Source: Rhodanobacter sp. B04 | Lineage (GTDB): Bacteria; Pseudomonadota; Gammaproteobacteria; Xanthomonadales; Rhodanobacteraceae | NCBI RefSeq assembly: GCF_002001125.1 | Contig: NZ_MUNV01000026.1 | Span: 248,001 to 312,000 of the forward strand | DNA length: 64,000 nt | Reading direction: 5' to 3' | Shown: positions 29,305-37,453 of the stretch, piece after piece | Position numbering within the stretch: position 1 is the stretch's first letter | Layout: the number at the start of each line of letters is the position of its first letter | Position numbers and translations under genes: made by a program | Notes under the pieces: model-generated | The model's input: only the letters and a program-made list of their open reading frames with translations | Told to the model about the DNA's origin: nothing | Databases searched by the model: none

Positions 29305-30927
29305 CTATTGCTGCCGTCCGTCCGGGTTGTCGTCGGTCTTGATCCTGCGCTTGTGCAGCTCCAGTACCAGCGGGGTCAGCTCGGCGATGCGCGCCTGGAT
29401 GCGTACCCGCGCGTAGTAATCGAGGTCGTTGCGCTTGAGCAGGCGCTTGAGCTGTTCCATCGCGTCGAACGGGCGGCCGGAGTAGTAGCTGGCATCGGCA
29501 AAGGCCTCGCCGGCGCGGATGCTGTCGCCGGCCTTGTCGCTGGCGCGGGCGTAGGCGCTGTAGATCTCCGGTTCGCTGGCATTGTCCAGCAGGGGCCGCA
29601 ACAGGTTCGCCGCCTGGCCGGCCTGGGCGGTATCGCCGCCCTGGGTCAGTGCTTCGGCATAGGCCAAGGCGACCGCACGGTTGCGCGGCGACTGCGCATT
29701 GAGATCGCTGTATATCGCCAGTGCGGCGGCACGCTGGCCGGCCTGCAGGCGCGCATCGGCCAGTGCCAAGCGCAAGATCGGGTTGTCCGGGTATGACTTC
29801 AACAAAGGCTGCAGCTGATCGATCGCCGCGGCACCGCGACCGCTGCGGGTGAGCGCCAGCGCGTAACCGTAACGGTTCGCGGTGGTGTCGAAGTCGTGCT
29901 GTTTCTGCAGGCCGGACGCGTAGTAGATGGCCAGCTTGGGCGCGTCACCGGCGAGCACCCGCACGCGTTCGCGCATCAATGCCCAGGTGTCCTTGCGATC
30001 GGCTGATGCCTGCGGCTGATTCAGGATGCTTGGATCCTTGACGAACGGAATCGGCGCGGTGTTCCTGGCCCACTGGCCTGGATTCAGGGTGTTGCCGGAC
30101 GGACGCAGCTTCTGCGCGGCGATCAGTGCGCCTGCTCGGGACTTGGCGTCGCTGATGCGTGCGCTGGTGACCGGGTGATCCTGCAGCAACGCGGGGACAT
30201 CCACACCGCCCGCGCCGGTGCTCATGACGTCCTCCATGCGCTGGAAAAAGCCGGCCATCGCGTTCGGGTCGAAACCGGCATTGGCCAGCGTCTGGATACC
30301 GACGCGGTCGGCCTCGATCTCGTCCTTGCGGGTGAAATTGATCGATTTCTGCGCAATCAGGCCCTGGCCGCCGGCCAGCACCGCCATCGGCGCATCGCCC
30401 CCACGGCTGCCGGCGCCCGCGGCGATCGCGCCCAGCAGGACAAGCGCCATCAGTGGCGCATCCTTCTTCGAATCCTCGAAGGCGCGTTGCAGGTGGTTTT
30501 GCGTGATATGGCCGATCTCGTGGGCGATCACGCCGGCCAGCTCGCTCTCGTCCTGGGTGATCAGGATCAGTCCGGAATTCACCCCGATGTAACCCCCGGG
30601 GGCGGCGAATGCATTGATCTCGGGGTCCTTGGCGATGAAGAACGCAAAGTGGTCCTTCGGCTTGTCGCAGTTGGCGACCAGCCGGTAGCCGAGGTCGTTG
30701 ATGTAGTCGTCCAGCAGCGGATCGTCCACCACCATGTCCAGCGCGCGCATCTGGCGCAGCATGGAATCGCCGTAATCCTGCGCTTCCTGTGGCGAGATCA
30801 GTGCGTTCGCCGAGCTGCCCAGGTCCGGCAGGCGCACGTCCTGCTGCGCGCCGGCGGCACAGGCCAGTCCGGCGGTGATCAGGGCCGTCAGCAGGCGTGG
30901 TGCGAGTCGTCGTGGTGTCATGGTCAT
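29305..30927 (-). CDS. bepA: periplasmic M48 metalloprotease/chaperone BepA (YfgC)
   Basis: 540 aa. Signal peptide (about residues 1-27, ending AGAQ), M48 protease domain with HEIGH at 136-140 (the same numbering as the E. coli catalytic His136) and zinc-ligand Glu in RKDEIEADRVGI, then a C-terminal TPR region (about 340-520). BepA assists or degrades LptD and other outer-membrane proteins at the BAM complex. The ATG at 30927 gives a proper signal peptide; the in-frame extension to 31032 does not. It is separated from phoB by 95 bp. Confidence 0.9.
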   Translation of the reverse strand: MTMTPRRLAPRLLTALITAGLACAAGAQQDVRLPDLGSSANALISPQEAQDYGDSMLRQMRALDMVVDDPLLDDYINDLGYRLVANCDKPKDHFAFFIAKDPEINAFAAPGGYIGVNSGLILITQDESELAGVIAHEIGHITQNHLQRAFEDSKKDAPLMALVLLGAIAAGAGSRGGDAPMAVLAGGQGLIAQKSINFTRKDEIEADRVGIQTLANAGFDPNAMAGFFQRMEDVMSTGAGGVDVPALLQDHPVTSARISDAKSRAGALIAAQKLRPSGNTLNPGQWARNTAPIPFVKDPSILNQPQASADRKDTWALMRERVRVLAGDAPKLAIYYASGLQKQHDFDTTANRYGYALALTRSGRGAAAIDQLQPLLKSYPDNPILRLALADARLQAGQRAAALAIYSDLNAQSPRNRAVALAYAEALTQGGDTAQAGQAANLLRPLLDNASEPEIYSAYARASDKAGDSIRAGEAFADASYYSGRPFDAMEQLKRLLKRNDLDYYARVRIQARIAELTPLVLELHKRRIKTDDNPDGRQQ

Positions 30928-31063
30928 GGGTAGGCGACAATAGCACTGTGACCGCCGCAGGCGGTGTGGGTTCAGTGCCTGAACGGACCGTTGTCGCGGC
31001 TTGCGTTGCCGGACAGGGCACCCCATTTTCAAGCCGTTCTTTCTGTTGTTCCGGAGTGTCGTG

Positions 31064-31327
31064 ATGTCGAAGATCGAGGTCTATTCCACCGCCGTATGTC
31101 CGTACTGCGTGGCCGCCAAGAACCTGCTCAAGTCCAAGGGGTTGGCATGGAGCGAGGTGCGCGTCGATACCGATCCGGCCCAGCGCGACGCCATGCTGGC
31201 GCGCAGTGGCGGCCATCGCACGGTGCCGCAGATCTTCGTCAACGACCAGTTCGTGGGTGGCTACGACGAACTGGTGGCGGCCGACCGCAGCGGCAAGTTG
31301 ACGCAGTTGCTGGAGCAGGGCGCATGA
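31064..31327 (+). CDS. grxC: glutaredoxin 3 (GrxC type)
   Basis: 87 aa dithiol glutaredoxin. Active site CPYC at about residues 12-15, the TVPQIF cis-Pro loop and the GGYDEL glutathione-binding motif are all present. It reduces disulfides with glutathione in the cytosol. GGAG lies 7 nt before the ATG at 31064. Its stop overlaps the start of an AhpD-like gene (ATGA), so the two redox proteins are co-translated. Confidence 0.93.
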   Translation: MSKIEVYSTAVCPYCVAAKNLLKSKGLAWSEVRVDTDPAQRDAMLARSGGHRTVPQIFVNDQFVGGYDELVAADRSGKLTQLLEQGA

Positions 31328-31704
31328 GCGACAAGCTTGCCGAATTCACCGCGTTCCGCCAGCGCATGAACGAGCGCATCCTGGCCGAGGACAATCAGGT
31401 CGTGCGGCGCTTCTTCGCGCTGGACACGCAGACCTACAAGGCCGGCGCGCTGGATGTGAAAACCAAGGAGATGCTGGGCCTGGTCGCCTCGCTGGTGCTG
31501 CGCTGCGACGACTGCATCAGCTACCACGTGGCGCAGTGCAAGGAGGCCGGTGTCGAGCGCGATGCGTTCTTCGAGGTGTTCAGCGTAGGGCTGGTGGTGG
31601 GTGGTTCGATCGTGATTCCGCACCTGCGCCGTGCGGTGGATCTGCTCGATCAGCTGGAATCCGGTGCCGCCCCCGAGGCGGCGTGCTGCGACGATCACGC
31701 CTGA
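31324..31704 (+). CDS. carboxymuconolactone decarboxylase / AhpD-like family protein
   Basis: 126 aa. The core motif RCDDCISYHVAQCKEAG carries the CxxC-x-x-x-H arrangement of AhpD-like thiol-disulfide proteins. The C-terminus ends in CCDDHA, giving two additional vicinal cysteines. The ATGA overlap with grxC suggests it uses glutaredoxin or shares its thiol role, for example peroxide reduction; this is inference. A U6 hairpin 62 bp downstream probably ends the transcript. Confidence 0.85.
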   Translation: MSDKLAEFTAFRQRMNERILAEDNQVVRRFFALDTQTYKAGALDVKTKEMLGLVASLVLRCDDCISYHVAQCKEAGVERDAFFEVFSVGLVVGGSIVIPHLRRAVDLLDQLESGAAPEAACCDDHA

Positions 31705-31765
31705 CGAAAGCCGGTCCGATCAACGCGGGTCCGAAGTTCAAGTCCGCGGCAATCGTCCGGATGCC

Positions 31766-31786
31766 GCGCACGCCATGCGCTTTTTT
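31766..31786 (+). terminator. short-stem intrinsic terminator after grxC-AhpD-like
   Basis: Five-base-pair stem GCGCA/TGCGC (31766-31770, 31776-31780) with a 5-nt loop, followed by TTTTTT at 31781-31786. The stem is short but the T tract is good. Confidence 0.55.
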
Positions 31787-31935
31787 GCCACGCAGCGTGC
31801 GAGTATTTTCAACGCCTTGCGAGGTGCGCGTACTGTTCGCATGGCAGCGCATCGGCGATAATTGAACGGCTTCGGCCCGTGCCCGCATCCCCACCGCACC
31901 GGCCGCTCGACGTTTTCCGTTCAAGGAGTTTCCCC

Positions 31936-32949
31936 ATGAGCAAGAAAATTGCCGTGATCCCCGGTGATGGCATCGGCCCGGAGATCATGACTGCCACGCT
32001 GCGCGTGCTCGACGCGTTGGATTGCGGCCTCGGCTACGAGTTCGTCGACGCCGGCATGGTCGCACTGGACAAGCACGGCGACTTGCTGCCGCAGGCTACG
32101 CTGGACAAGATCGCCGAGTGCAAGGTCGCCCTGAAAGGGCCGCTGACCACGCCGATCGGCGGCGGCTTCACATCGGTCAACGTGACCCTGCGCCGGCACT
32201 TCGACCTGTACGCGAACGTGCGTCCCGCGGTGAGTTTCCCGGGCACCAGGTCGCGCTACGAGAACATCGACATCATCACCGTGCGCGAGAACACCGAAGG
32301 CGCGTACCTGTCCGAGGGACAAACGCTGTCCGAGGATGGCGAGACCGCCATTTCGTTGATCCGCAATACCCGCACCGGCAGCAGCCGCATCGTGCGCTAT
32401 GCGTTCGAACTGGCGGTGAAGAAGGGCCGCAGGAAGATCACCGCTGTGCACAAGGCGAACATCCTCAAGACCAGCTCCGGGCTGTTCCTCAACGTGGCGC
32501 GCGAGATCGCCAAGGAGTACCCGCAGATCGAGTTCAACGAGATGATCGTGGACAACACCTGCATGCAGCTGGTGATGAAGCCCGAGCAGTTCGACGTGAT
32601 CGTCACCACCAACCTGTTCGGCGACATCCTGTCCGACCTGTGCGCCGGCCTGGTCGGCGGCCTGGGTCTGGCGCCGGGTGACAACATCGGCACCAACGCG
32701 GCGATCTTCGAGGCGGTGCACGGCTCGGCGCCTGATATCGCCGGCAAGGGCATTGCGAATCCATGCGCGCTGTTGCTGGCCGCCGCCGACATGCTCGACT
32801 ATCTGGACATGGTGGCCAAGGGCGACCAGCTGCGCCAGGCGATTCGCGCCACGGTGGAGCTGGACCATGCGCAGGTCACGCCGGACCTCGGCGGCAAGGG
32901 CAGCACCGACAGCTTCGCCGATGCGATCGTGAAGCGCCTCGCGGCCTGA
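31936..32949 (+). CDS. NAD-dependent isocitrate dehydrogenase
   Basis: 337 aa, the short beta-decarboxylating dehydrogenase type (like eukaryotic NAD-IDH and Xanthomonas/Acidithiobacillus NAD-IDH), unlike the 416-aa E. coli Icd. Visible motifs: IPGDGIGPEIM, VRPAVSFPGTRSRYENIDI, VRENTEGAYLSEGQ, KANILKTSSGLF, DNTCMQLVMKPEQFDV, NLFGDILSDLCAGLVGGLG and AVHGSAPDIAGKG. It oxidises isocitrate to 2-oxoglutarate in the TCA cycle. AAGGAG lies 7 nt upstream of the ATG. A GATAAT hexamer at 31857-31862 may be its -10. A strong terminator follows. Confidence 0.88.
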   Translation: MSKKIAVIPGDGIGPEIMTATLRVLDALDCGLGYEFVDAGMVALDKHGDLLPQATLDKIAECKVALKGPLTTPIGGGFTSVNVTLRRHFDLYANVRPAVSFPGTRSRYENIDIITVRENTEGAYLSEGQTLSEDGETAISLIRNTRTGSSRIVRYAFELAVKKGRRKITAVHKANILKTSSGLFLNVAREIAKEYPQIEFNEMIVDNTCMQLVMKPEQFDVIVTTNLFGDILSDLCAGLVGGLGLAPGDNIGTNAAIFEAVHGSAPDIAGKGIANPCALLLAAADMLDYLDMVAKGDQLRQAIRATVELDHAQVTPDLGGKGSTDSFADAIVKRLAA

Positions 32950-32970
32950 GCCGGGTCGCTGTTCGTCATG

Positions 32971-33000
32971 AAAGCCGCGGTCGCTCGCGGCTTTTTTGTT
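32971..33000 (+). terminator. intrinsic terminator after isocitrate dehydrogenase
   Basis: Nine-base-pair stem AAAGCCGCG/CGCGGCTTT (32971-32979, 32986-32994) with a 6-nt loop; the T run (32992-32997) overlaps the 3' arm. Confidence 0.85.
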
Positions 33001-33063
33001 GGATCAACCCTGGCCGAGCGGCTAGGCTCCCAGGCAGGATTGTGCGACCGCCGGAACTCGTCG

Positions 33064-34215
33064 ATGCCATCACCTGTCGTCCCCAGCAGTGCCTACGCGT
33101 TATGGGTGTTCGTCTACATCGCCGCCGCCGTGCAGGCGGCACTGCTGGCGTTGGCATTATGGCGGCGACCGGTCAATCCCGCCGCGAACCGGCTGCTGGC
33201 GGTCTGGGTCGCGCTGACCGGCGTGGACCTGCTGGTCAAGGCGGTGTACTGGAATTCGCTGTCGCCGGAGTGGTTCAGGGTGTACCGCTTCGTCGCGCTG
33301 TTTCCGTTTCTGTACGGCAGCCTGTTCTATCTGTATGTGCGGGCGCTGATCGAGGCGCGCGGCTTTCGTTGGCGCGATGGCGTGCACCTGCTCGGTTTCG
33401 GCGTGATGCTGGCACTCAATGCGCATGTGCTTATGCTGAGCCAGCCGCAGATGCAGGCGCTGTCCGCGCGCTGGGTGGCGGGCGAAAAGACCATCGGTTC
33501 GTGGTTCGATCTTTCTTTGTTCGTCTACAGCCTGTCGTACGTGGCAGCTGCCTTGGTGCGCGTGCACCGCTACCGGCGCCGGCTGCGCCAGCGGCACTCG
33601 GATGCCGACCGGATGTCGATGCGCTGGATCGACGTGATGGCCGCCTGCCAGGTCGTCATCTGGATCATTGCCACCACGCAGTGGCTGGCGACCGTGCCGG
33701 GGATCGACTACCGATTGCTGTTTGGCGCGGTCGCCGCATGGGTCTGCATGATGGGCTGGCTCAGCTTGAACCAGTCGCCGGTGGCGAGCGAGCCGGAAGC
33801 GGTTGTCGGGGAAGTTGCAGATCCTCGCGCGGAAGACGCCGACGATGCGCGCTTTCCCGCGGTCGAGACGCGCCTGTCGCAACTGATGCGCGGCGACGAT
33901 GCGCTTTATCGTGAGCCGGCGCTCACCATCGGGCAGCTGGCGAAACGCAGCGGCTACCCCGAGTACCTGGTATCGGCGGTGATCAATCGGCGCTTCGGCG
34001 GCACGTTCTGGGATTACATCAACCGGCTGCGCGTCGAGGCGGTGCGCGCGCGGCTCGCCGACCGCCAGGACGCGCGCACCATTCTCGATATCGCCTACGA
34101 CTGCGGCTTCACCTCCAAATCAACTTTCAACGCCGCGTTCAAGCGGCAGATCGGCGAGACGCCGAGCGGTTACCGCAAGATGGCGGCGACTGGCGGTAGC
34201 GTCGGCACCGCCTGA
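33064..34215 (+). CDS. membrane-anchored AraC-family regulator
   Basis: 383 aa. The first 240 residues contain six or seven hydrophobic segments; the last 110 form an AraC-type double helix-turn-helix (TIGQLAKRSGYPEYLVSAVINRRFG ... TILDIAYDCGFTSKSTFNAAFKRQIGETPSGYRK). Membrane-linked AraC regulators sense an extracellular or membrane cue and act on nearby promoters. The 3' end overlaps the 3' end of a convergent serine hydrolase gene by 46 bp. Target genes and signal are unknown. The ATG at 33064 gives an N-terminus that enters the membrane directly; no strong ribosome-binding site is seen. Confidence 0.85.
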   Translation: MPSPVVPSSAYALWVFVYIAAAVQAALLALALWRRPVNPAANRLLAVWVALTGVDLLVKAVYWNSLSPEWFRVYRFVALFPFLYGSLFYLYVRALIEARGFRWRDGVHLLGFGVMLALNAHVLMLSQPQMQALSARWVAGEKTIGSWFDLSLFVYSLSYVAAALVRVHRYRRRLRQRHSDADRMSMRWIDVMAACQVVIWIIATTQWLATVPGIDYRLLFGAVAAWVCMMGWLSLNQSPVASEPEAVVGEVADPRAEDADDARFPAVETRLSQLMRGDDALYREPALTIGQLAKRSGYPEYLVSAVINRRFGGTFWDYINRLRVEAVRARLADRQDARTILDIAYDCGFTSKSTFNAAFKRQIGETPSGYRKMAATGGSVGTA

Positions 34216-35588
34216 CGGTGCAGGGCGGCGATGACTGCAGCGACCAGCTCGCCGGTATCGTCGCCGTAGTAGAGCGAGATGCCCATGCGCACCACCACCA
34301 GTCGTTCGGACGGCACGATCACCACGTACTGCCCGAACGCGCCACGCGCGTAATACATGTCCTTCGGCAACTGCGGCATGCCCCATGGCGCATTCCATAC
34401 CGGCACGCGGCCGTCGTTCACCAGGTTGGTCCAGAAGCCGGCGCCGTAGCCGGTGTGCAGTGTCTGTGAGTGGCTGTACTCGACCCATCCTTCGGGCAGA
34501 AGGCGCCGACCGTCGACAATGCCGTCATCGAGGTAGAGCTGGCCGAAACGGGCGAGGTCGCGGGCTGAGGCGTAGACATTGCTCGCCCCGATCGGCGTGC
34601 CGGTGGCGTCAGTTTCGATCACAGTGTTGCGCATGCCCAGCGGAGCGAACAGCTCATGCCGCGCGAAGCGTTCGGCATCGGCCGCACTGCCGCCGGCCGC
34701 ATCGTGCACCAGCCGCGAGAGCAGCACGTAGCCGAGGTTGCTGTAGCCCCACGCTGTGCCGGGAGGGTGGGTCAGAGGCGTCCGCGCGGCGTATCCGGCC
34801 ATGTCGCGCTCGAGGTAAAGCATGCGGGTCATCGGGCTGATTGCGCCATCGGTTTCGTCGAACGGCAGGCCGCTGTCCATGCGTAGCAGCTGGTCGACGG
34901 TGACGGCGTGGTGCGGGTCCAACGGCGAGCGCCAGGCGGCGATCGGCGCCGGTTGGTCCAACTGCAACTCGCCCTTGCGCACCAGGATGCCGATCAGTGC
35001 GTTGGTGATCGACTTCGATATCGAATGGGCCCAGATCGGTGTGCCCGGCCCGTAGCCGGGAGCGTAACGTTCGGCGATCAGCTGGCCGTCGCGCAGCACC
35101 ACCACGGCCTTGGTCAACCGCGGGTGGGCCGGGTCGGGCTCGGCGAAGGCGCGGTCGAGTGCGCGGCGGATCGCCGGGTCGGCCGGTTCGATCGCGTTCC
35201 CCGGCCAGGTGCTGGCGATCGGGTCAGCTTCGAAGCCGGCCGCTTCGGGTACGGCACTGTCGCCCTGCACGAGCAGGCAGCCGAGTCCTTCGCGGTACAC
35301 CGCCCGCGCGGAGAAATTGCCAAGCACCGAGCTGCGCACTTCGCGCCTGGCACGGTCGACCTCGTAGTGGATCGTCCAGCCGAGGCCGCGCATCAGCGGC
35401 AATTGTTCCTCGGTGAAGGTGCGCTGTGGGTCGAGCCGTGACAGGAACGCGGTGGCACATAGCGAGCGGCTGACCGAGCCGGTGGCGGTGCGGAAGAGCT
35501 CCTTGCCGGTGGTACCGGTCCAGATGACGGCAGCAAGCAGCAGGACGAGCAGGGAGGCGAGGGTGATTTTCAGCAAGCGCAAGGCCAT
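34170..35588 (-). CDS. beta-lactamase-class-C-like serine hydrolase, membrane-anchored
   Basis: 472 aa. One N-terminal hydrophobic helix (about residues 5-24) anchors the protein with its catalytic domain in the periplasm. The serine-lysine motif is SISK at 189-192, and YSN in WGYSNLGYVLL matches the YxN motif; a late ARGAFGQ segment stands where KTG occurs. The N-terminal 130 residues before the catalytic domain are unusual for a class C beta-lactamase, so an esterase or D-aminopeptidase-like role is as likely; antibiotic hydrolysis should not be assumed. It is convergent with, and overlaps, the AraC regulator gene. Confidence 0.82.
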   Translation of the reverse strand: MALRLLKITLASLLVLLLAAVIWTGTTGKELFRTATGSVSRSLCATAFLSRLDPQRTFTEEQLPLMRGLGWTIHYEVDRARREVRSSVLGNFSARAVYREGLGCLLVQGDSAVPEAAGFEADPIASTWPGNAIEPADPAIRRALDRAFAEPDPAHPRLTKAVVVLRDGQLIAERYAPGYGPGTPIWAHSISKSITNALIGILVRKGELQLDQPAPIAAWRSPLDPHHAVTVDQLLRMDSGLPFDETDGAISPMTRMLYLERDMAGYAARTPLTHPPGTAWGYSNLGYVLLSRLVHDAAGGSAADAERFARHELFAPLGMRNTVIETDATGTPIGASNVYASARDLARFGQLYLDDGIVDGRRLLPEGWVEYSHSQTLHTGYGAGFWTNLVNDGRVPVWNAPWGMPQLPKDMYYARGAFGQYVVIVPSERLVVVRMGISLYYGDDTGELVAAVIAALHRQAVPTLPPVAAILR

Positions 35589-35717
35589 GGGATCCGCCAG
35601 GTCGGGTTGTCGGGGTGGCGAGCATGGGGATGTGGGGATCGGCGATCGTCCAATCCGGCGGAATCGTACGACGCAGGAATGGCGTGCGGGTGCGATCCGC
35701 CCGGTTCGGACGCTGGT

Positions 35718-36026
35718 TCAGTCCAGGCTGCCTCCGTTGCTGGCGCAGCCGCTGAACTCGCGTTCGACGCGACGGCGCAGGGCGGGAATCCGCAACCGCA
35801 AGAACGGCCAGTAGGCCGGGATCTGCCGGCACAGCAGGGAGAACCCGGCCGCGCCGCGCAAGGTTTCACCGTTGCGCAGATCCTGCACCACGGCTTCGCC
35901 CATGCGCAGCGGATCCACGGCCGAGACGCTCGTGGAATCCTCGAAACGGCCCAGCCAGTCGAGCCGGCGGTGCAGTCGCGCGTAACGTGTGCACTTTGCG
36001 CAGCCGGCGTGGCGATACAGCCTGAT
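35718..36026 (-). CDS. small CxxC (DCC/DUF393-like) protein with a non-canonical start
   Basis: About 102 aa. Reading back from the TGA at 35718-35720, the frame stays open to the in-frame TGA of the AhpD-like gene (36033-36035) and yields RLYRHAGCAKCTRYARLHRR, then a region rich in hydrophobic and aromatic residues (SLLCRQIPAYWPFLRLR). The CAKC motif after a beta-strand resembles thioredoxin-fold DCC proteins. No ATG, GTG or TTG occurs upstream of this motif: the first codons are ACC GCA ATC AGG CTG, so the start would be ATC (36026) or CTG (36020), 6-12 bp after the upstream stop. The only normal start, GTG at 35918, would drop the CxxC. It may be translated by coupling, or be a damaged gene. 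Function unknown. Confidence 0.5.
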   Translation of the reverse strand: MRLYRHAGCAKCTRYARLHRRLDWLGRFEDSTSVSAVDPLRMGEAVVQDLRNGETLRGAAGFSLLCRQIPAYWPFLRLRIPALRRRVEREFSGCASNGGSLD

Positions 36027-36032
36027 TGCGGT

Positions 36033-36488
36033 TCAGTGTTTTGCCGGTTTGTAGCTGCCCGGCTCCGCGCGCGACGGGACGGCAATGCGGTTCCAGCTGT
36101 TGATCAGGATCACCGCCATGTTGAGGTCGACCAGCTCTTCCTCGCTGAACTGGGCCCGTGCCTCCTCGTGGATCTCGTCGGGTACGCCGTGGATCGGATC
36201 GAGCCGGGTGACGGCTTCGCACCAGGCCAATGCGGCACGTTCGCGAGCACTGTAGAACGGCGCCTCGCGCCAGGCCTGCAGCAGGTACAGCCGCTGTTCG
36301 GTCTCGCCGGCGGCGCGGGCGTCCTTGCTGTGCATGTCCAGGCAGTAGGCGCAGCCGTTGAGCTGCGAGGCGCGCATCAGCACCAGTTCGACCAGGCTTT
36401 GCTCGATGCCGCAGTTCTTGACGTATTCGGCCAGGGCGAACAGCGGCTTGGTGGCGTCCGGGCGTTTGTAGGCATTGAATCGGGACAT
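36033..36488 (-). CDS. carboxymuconolactone decarboxylase / alkylhydroperoxidase-like protein of the ECF41 cassette
   Basis: 151 aa. The AhpD core NGCAYCLDMHSKDARAAG provides CxxC plus a downstream His for thiol-dependent redox chemistry. Such proteins are the usual genetic partner (the C of COE: carboxymuconolactone decarboxylase, oxidoreductase, epimerase) of ECF41 sigma factors. AAGGAGAA lies 7 nt before the ATG at 36488. A TGTCACA-N16-CGTC promoter motif lies 48-74 bp upstream, at the 3' end of the sigma gene. The CxxC small protein follows immediately. Confidence 0.88.
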   Translation of the reverse strand: MSRFNAYKRPDATKPLFALAEYVKNCGIEQSLVELVLMRASQLNGCAYCLDMHSKDARAAGETEQRLYLLQAWREAPFYSARERAALAWCEAVTRLDPIHGVPDEIHEEARAQFSEEELVDLNMAVILINSWNRIAVPSRAEPGSYKPAKH

Positions 36489-36525
36489 GGGGTTCTCCTT
36501 GCGATATACGGCCGGCAGTGACCGT

Positions 36526-37428
36526 TCAATGCAAGGACGCGGATGCCGCCGGTTTTGTGACAGCCGCCAGGCGGGCGAGTTTGCCGGGGTGGCGCAGGGA
36601 ATGAATCGCGGTGATGCGCTCGCCGTCGTCGTCGATCCAGCTGGCCGTGACCAGCGTGTCGCCATGCCAGCCGAACAGGGCTGGCATGCCATTGAGCTGG
36701 CGGATCTCGTGGCGTACGCCATGGCGCTGTTGCTGCAGCCCAATCTGCATGTAAAGCCGGGCCAGCCGCTCGGCGCCGTGCAGCGGGTGCAGGGTGGCCC
36801 GTGCCAGGCCGCCGCCGTCGGCAACGCTCATGGCGTCTTCGGCAAACAGGGCACGCAGTGTGGGCATATCCGGTTGCTGCAATGCCTGCATGAAGCGTTC
36901 GAGCAGACGTTGCTGGGTGTGGATGTCCGGCATCGCCTGGCGTGGGCGATCCTCGCGCAGCCGCTGTTTCGCCCGATGCACGCGCTGGCGGCAGGCGTCC
37001 TCGCCGATGCCGAGCATGGCTGCCGTCTCGGTATGGCTGTAATCGAATACCTCGCGCAACAGAAAGGCGGCGCGTTCCTCGGGATTCAGCCGCTCCAGCA
37101 ACAGCAGGAAGCTCAGGGTCAGGCTCTCGGCGCGCTCCAGCTGCGCTTCGGGTTGCTCGGATTCGGCGATCAGCGGTTCCGGCAGCCATGGGCCAGGGTA
37201 ATGCGCGCGTTCGGTCTTGGCGCGGCGCAGGCGATCCAGCGACAGCCGGGTAGTCACCGTGACCAGCCACGCCTCGGCATCGTCCAGCGCGTCGACATCC
37301 TGCGCAGCCCAGCGCAGCCAGGCGTCATGCAGCACGTCCTCGGCATCGGCGGGTGTGCCCAGCATGCGGTAGGCCAGCCCGAACAGGCGTGGGCGGTATT
37401 GCTGGAACAGGGCGGTGGATGAATCCAT
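36526..37428 (-). CDS. ECF41-type RNA polymerase sigma factor with SnoaL-like C-terminal domain
   Basis: 300 aa from ATG at 37428. Sigma region 2 (RPRLFGLAYRMLGTPADAEDVLHDAWLRW) and region 4 (LNPEERAAFLLREVFDYSHTETAAMLGIGEDACRQRVHRAKQRL) occupy the first 165 residues. The C-terminal 120 residues form a SnoaL/NTF2-like domain containing DGGG (VADGGGLARA) and a HPGKL stretch close to the NPDKL motif, both hallmarks of group ECF41. In this group the C-terminal extension, not a separate anti-sigma factor, regulates activity (established for ECF41). The upstream codons from 37452 include a TTG and an ATG, but AAGGAGAA 7 nt before 37428 fixes the start. It is preceded by its own ECF41-type promoter motif, suggesting autoregulation. 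Confidence 0.9.
   Translation of the reverse strand: MDSSTALFQQYRPRLFGLAYRMLGTPADAEDVLHDAWLRWAAQDVDALDDAEAWLVTVTTRLSLDRLRRAKTERAHYPGPWLPEPLIAESEQPEAQLERAESLTLSFLLLLERLNPEERAAFLLREVFDYSHTETAAMLGIGEDACRQRVHRAKQRLREDRPRQAMPDIHTQQRLLERFMQALQQPDMPTLRALFAEDAMSVADGGGLARATLHPLHGAERLARLYMQIGLQQQRHGVRHEIRQLNGMPALFGWHGDTLVTASWIDDDGERITAIHSLRHPGKLARLAAVTKPAASASLH
36536..36562 (-). promoter_or_regulatory. candidate ECF41-dependent promoter of the AhpD-like gene
   Basis: On the minus strand TGTCACA (36562-36556), 16 nt, CGTC (36539-36536). It lies within the last codons of the sigma gene and about 48 bp before the AhpD-like ATG. The motif is identical in both boxes and in spacing to the one upstream of the sigma gene and agrees with the -35/-10 described for ECF41 promoters. 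Confidence 0.7.
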
Positions 37429-37453
37429 GGCGTTCTCCTTGGTACGCATCAAG

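Noticed and set aside
34170-35588. Calling the serine hydrolase a class C beta-lactamase
   Set aside because: SxxK and YxN are shared by esterases and peptidases; the KTG motif is not clear and the N-terminal extension is atypical, so antibiotic hydrolysis is not supported.
36377-37270. A 297-codon open frame overlapping the ECF41 sigma gene
   Set aside because: Out-of-frame shadow of the sigma gene; the sigma frame has clear domains and a ribosome-binding site.
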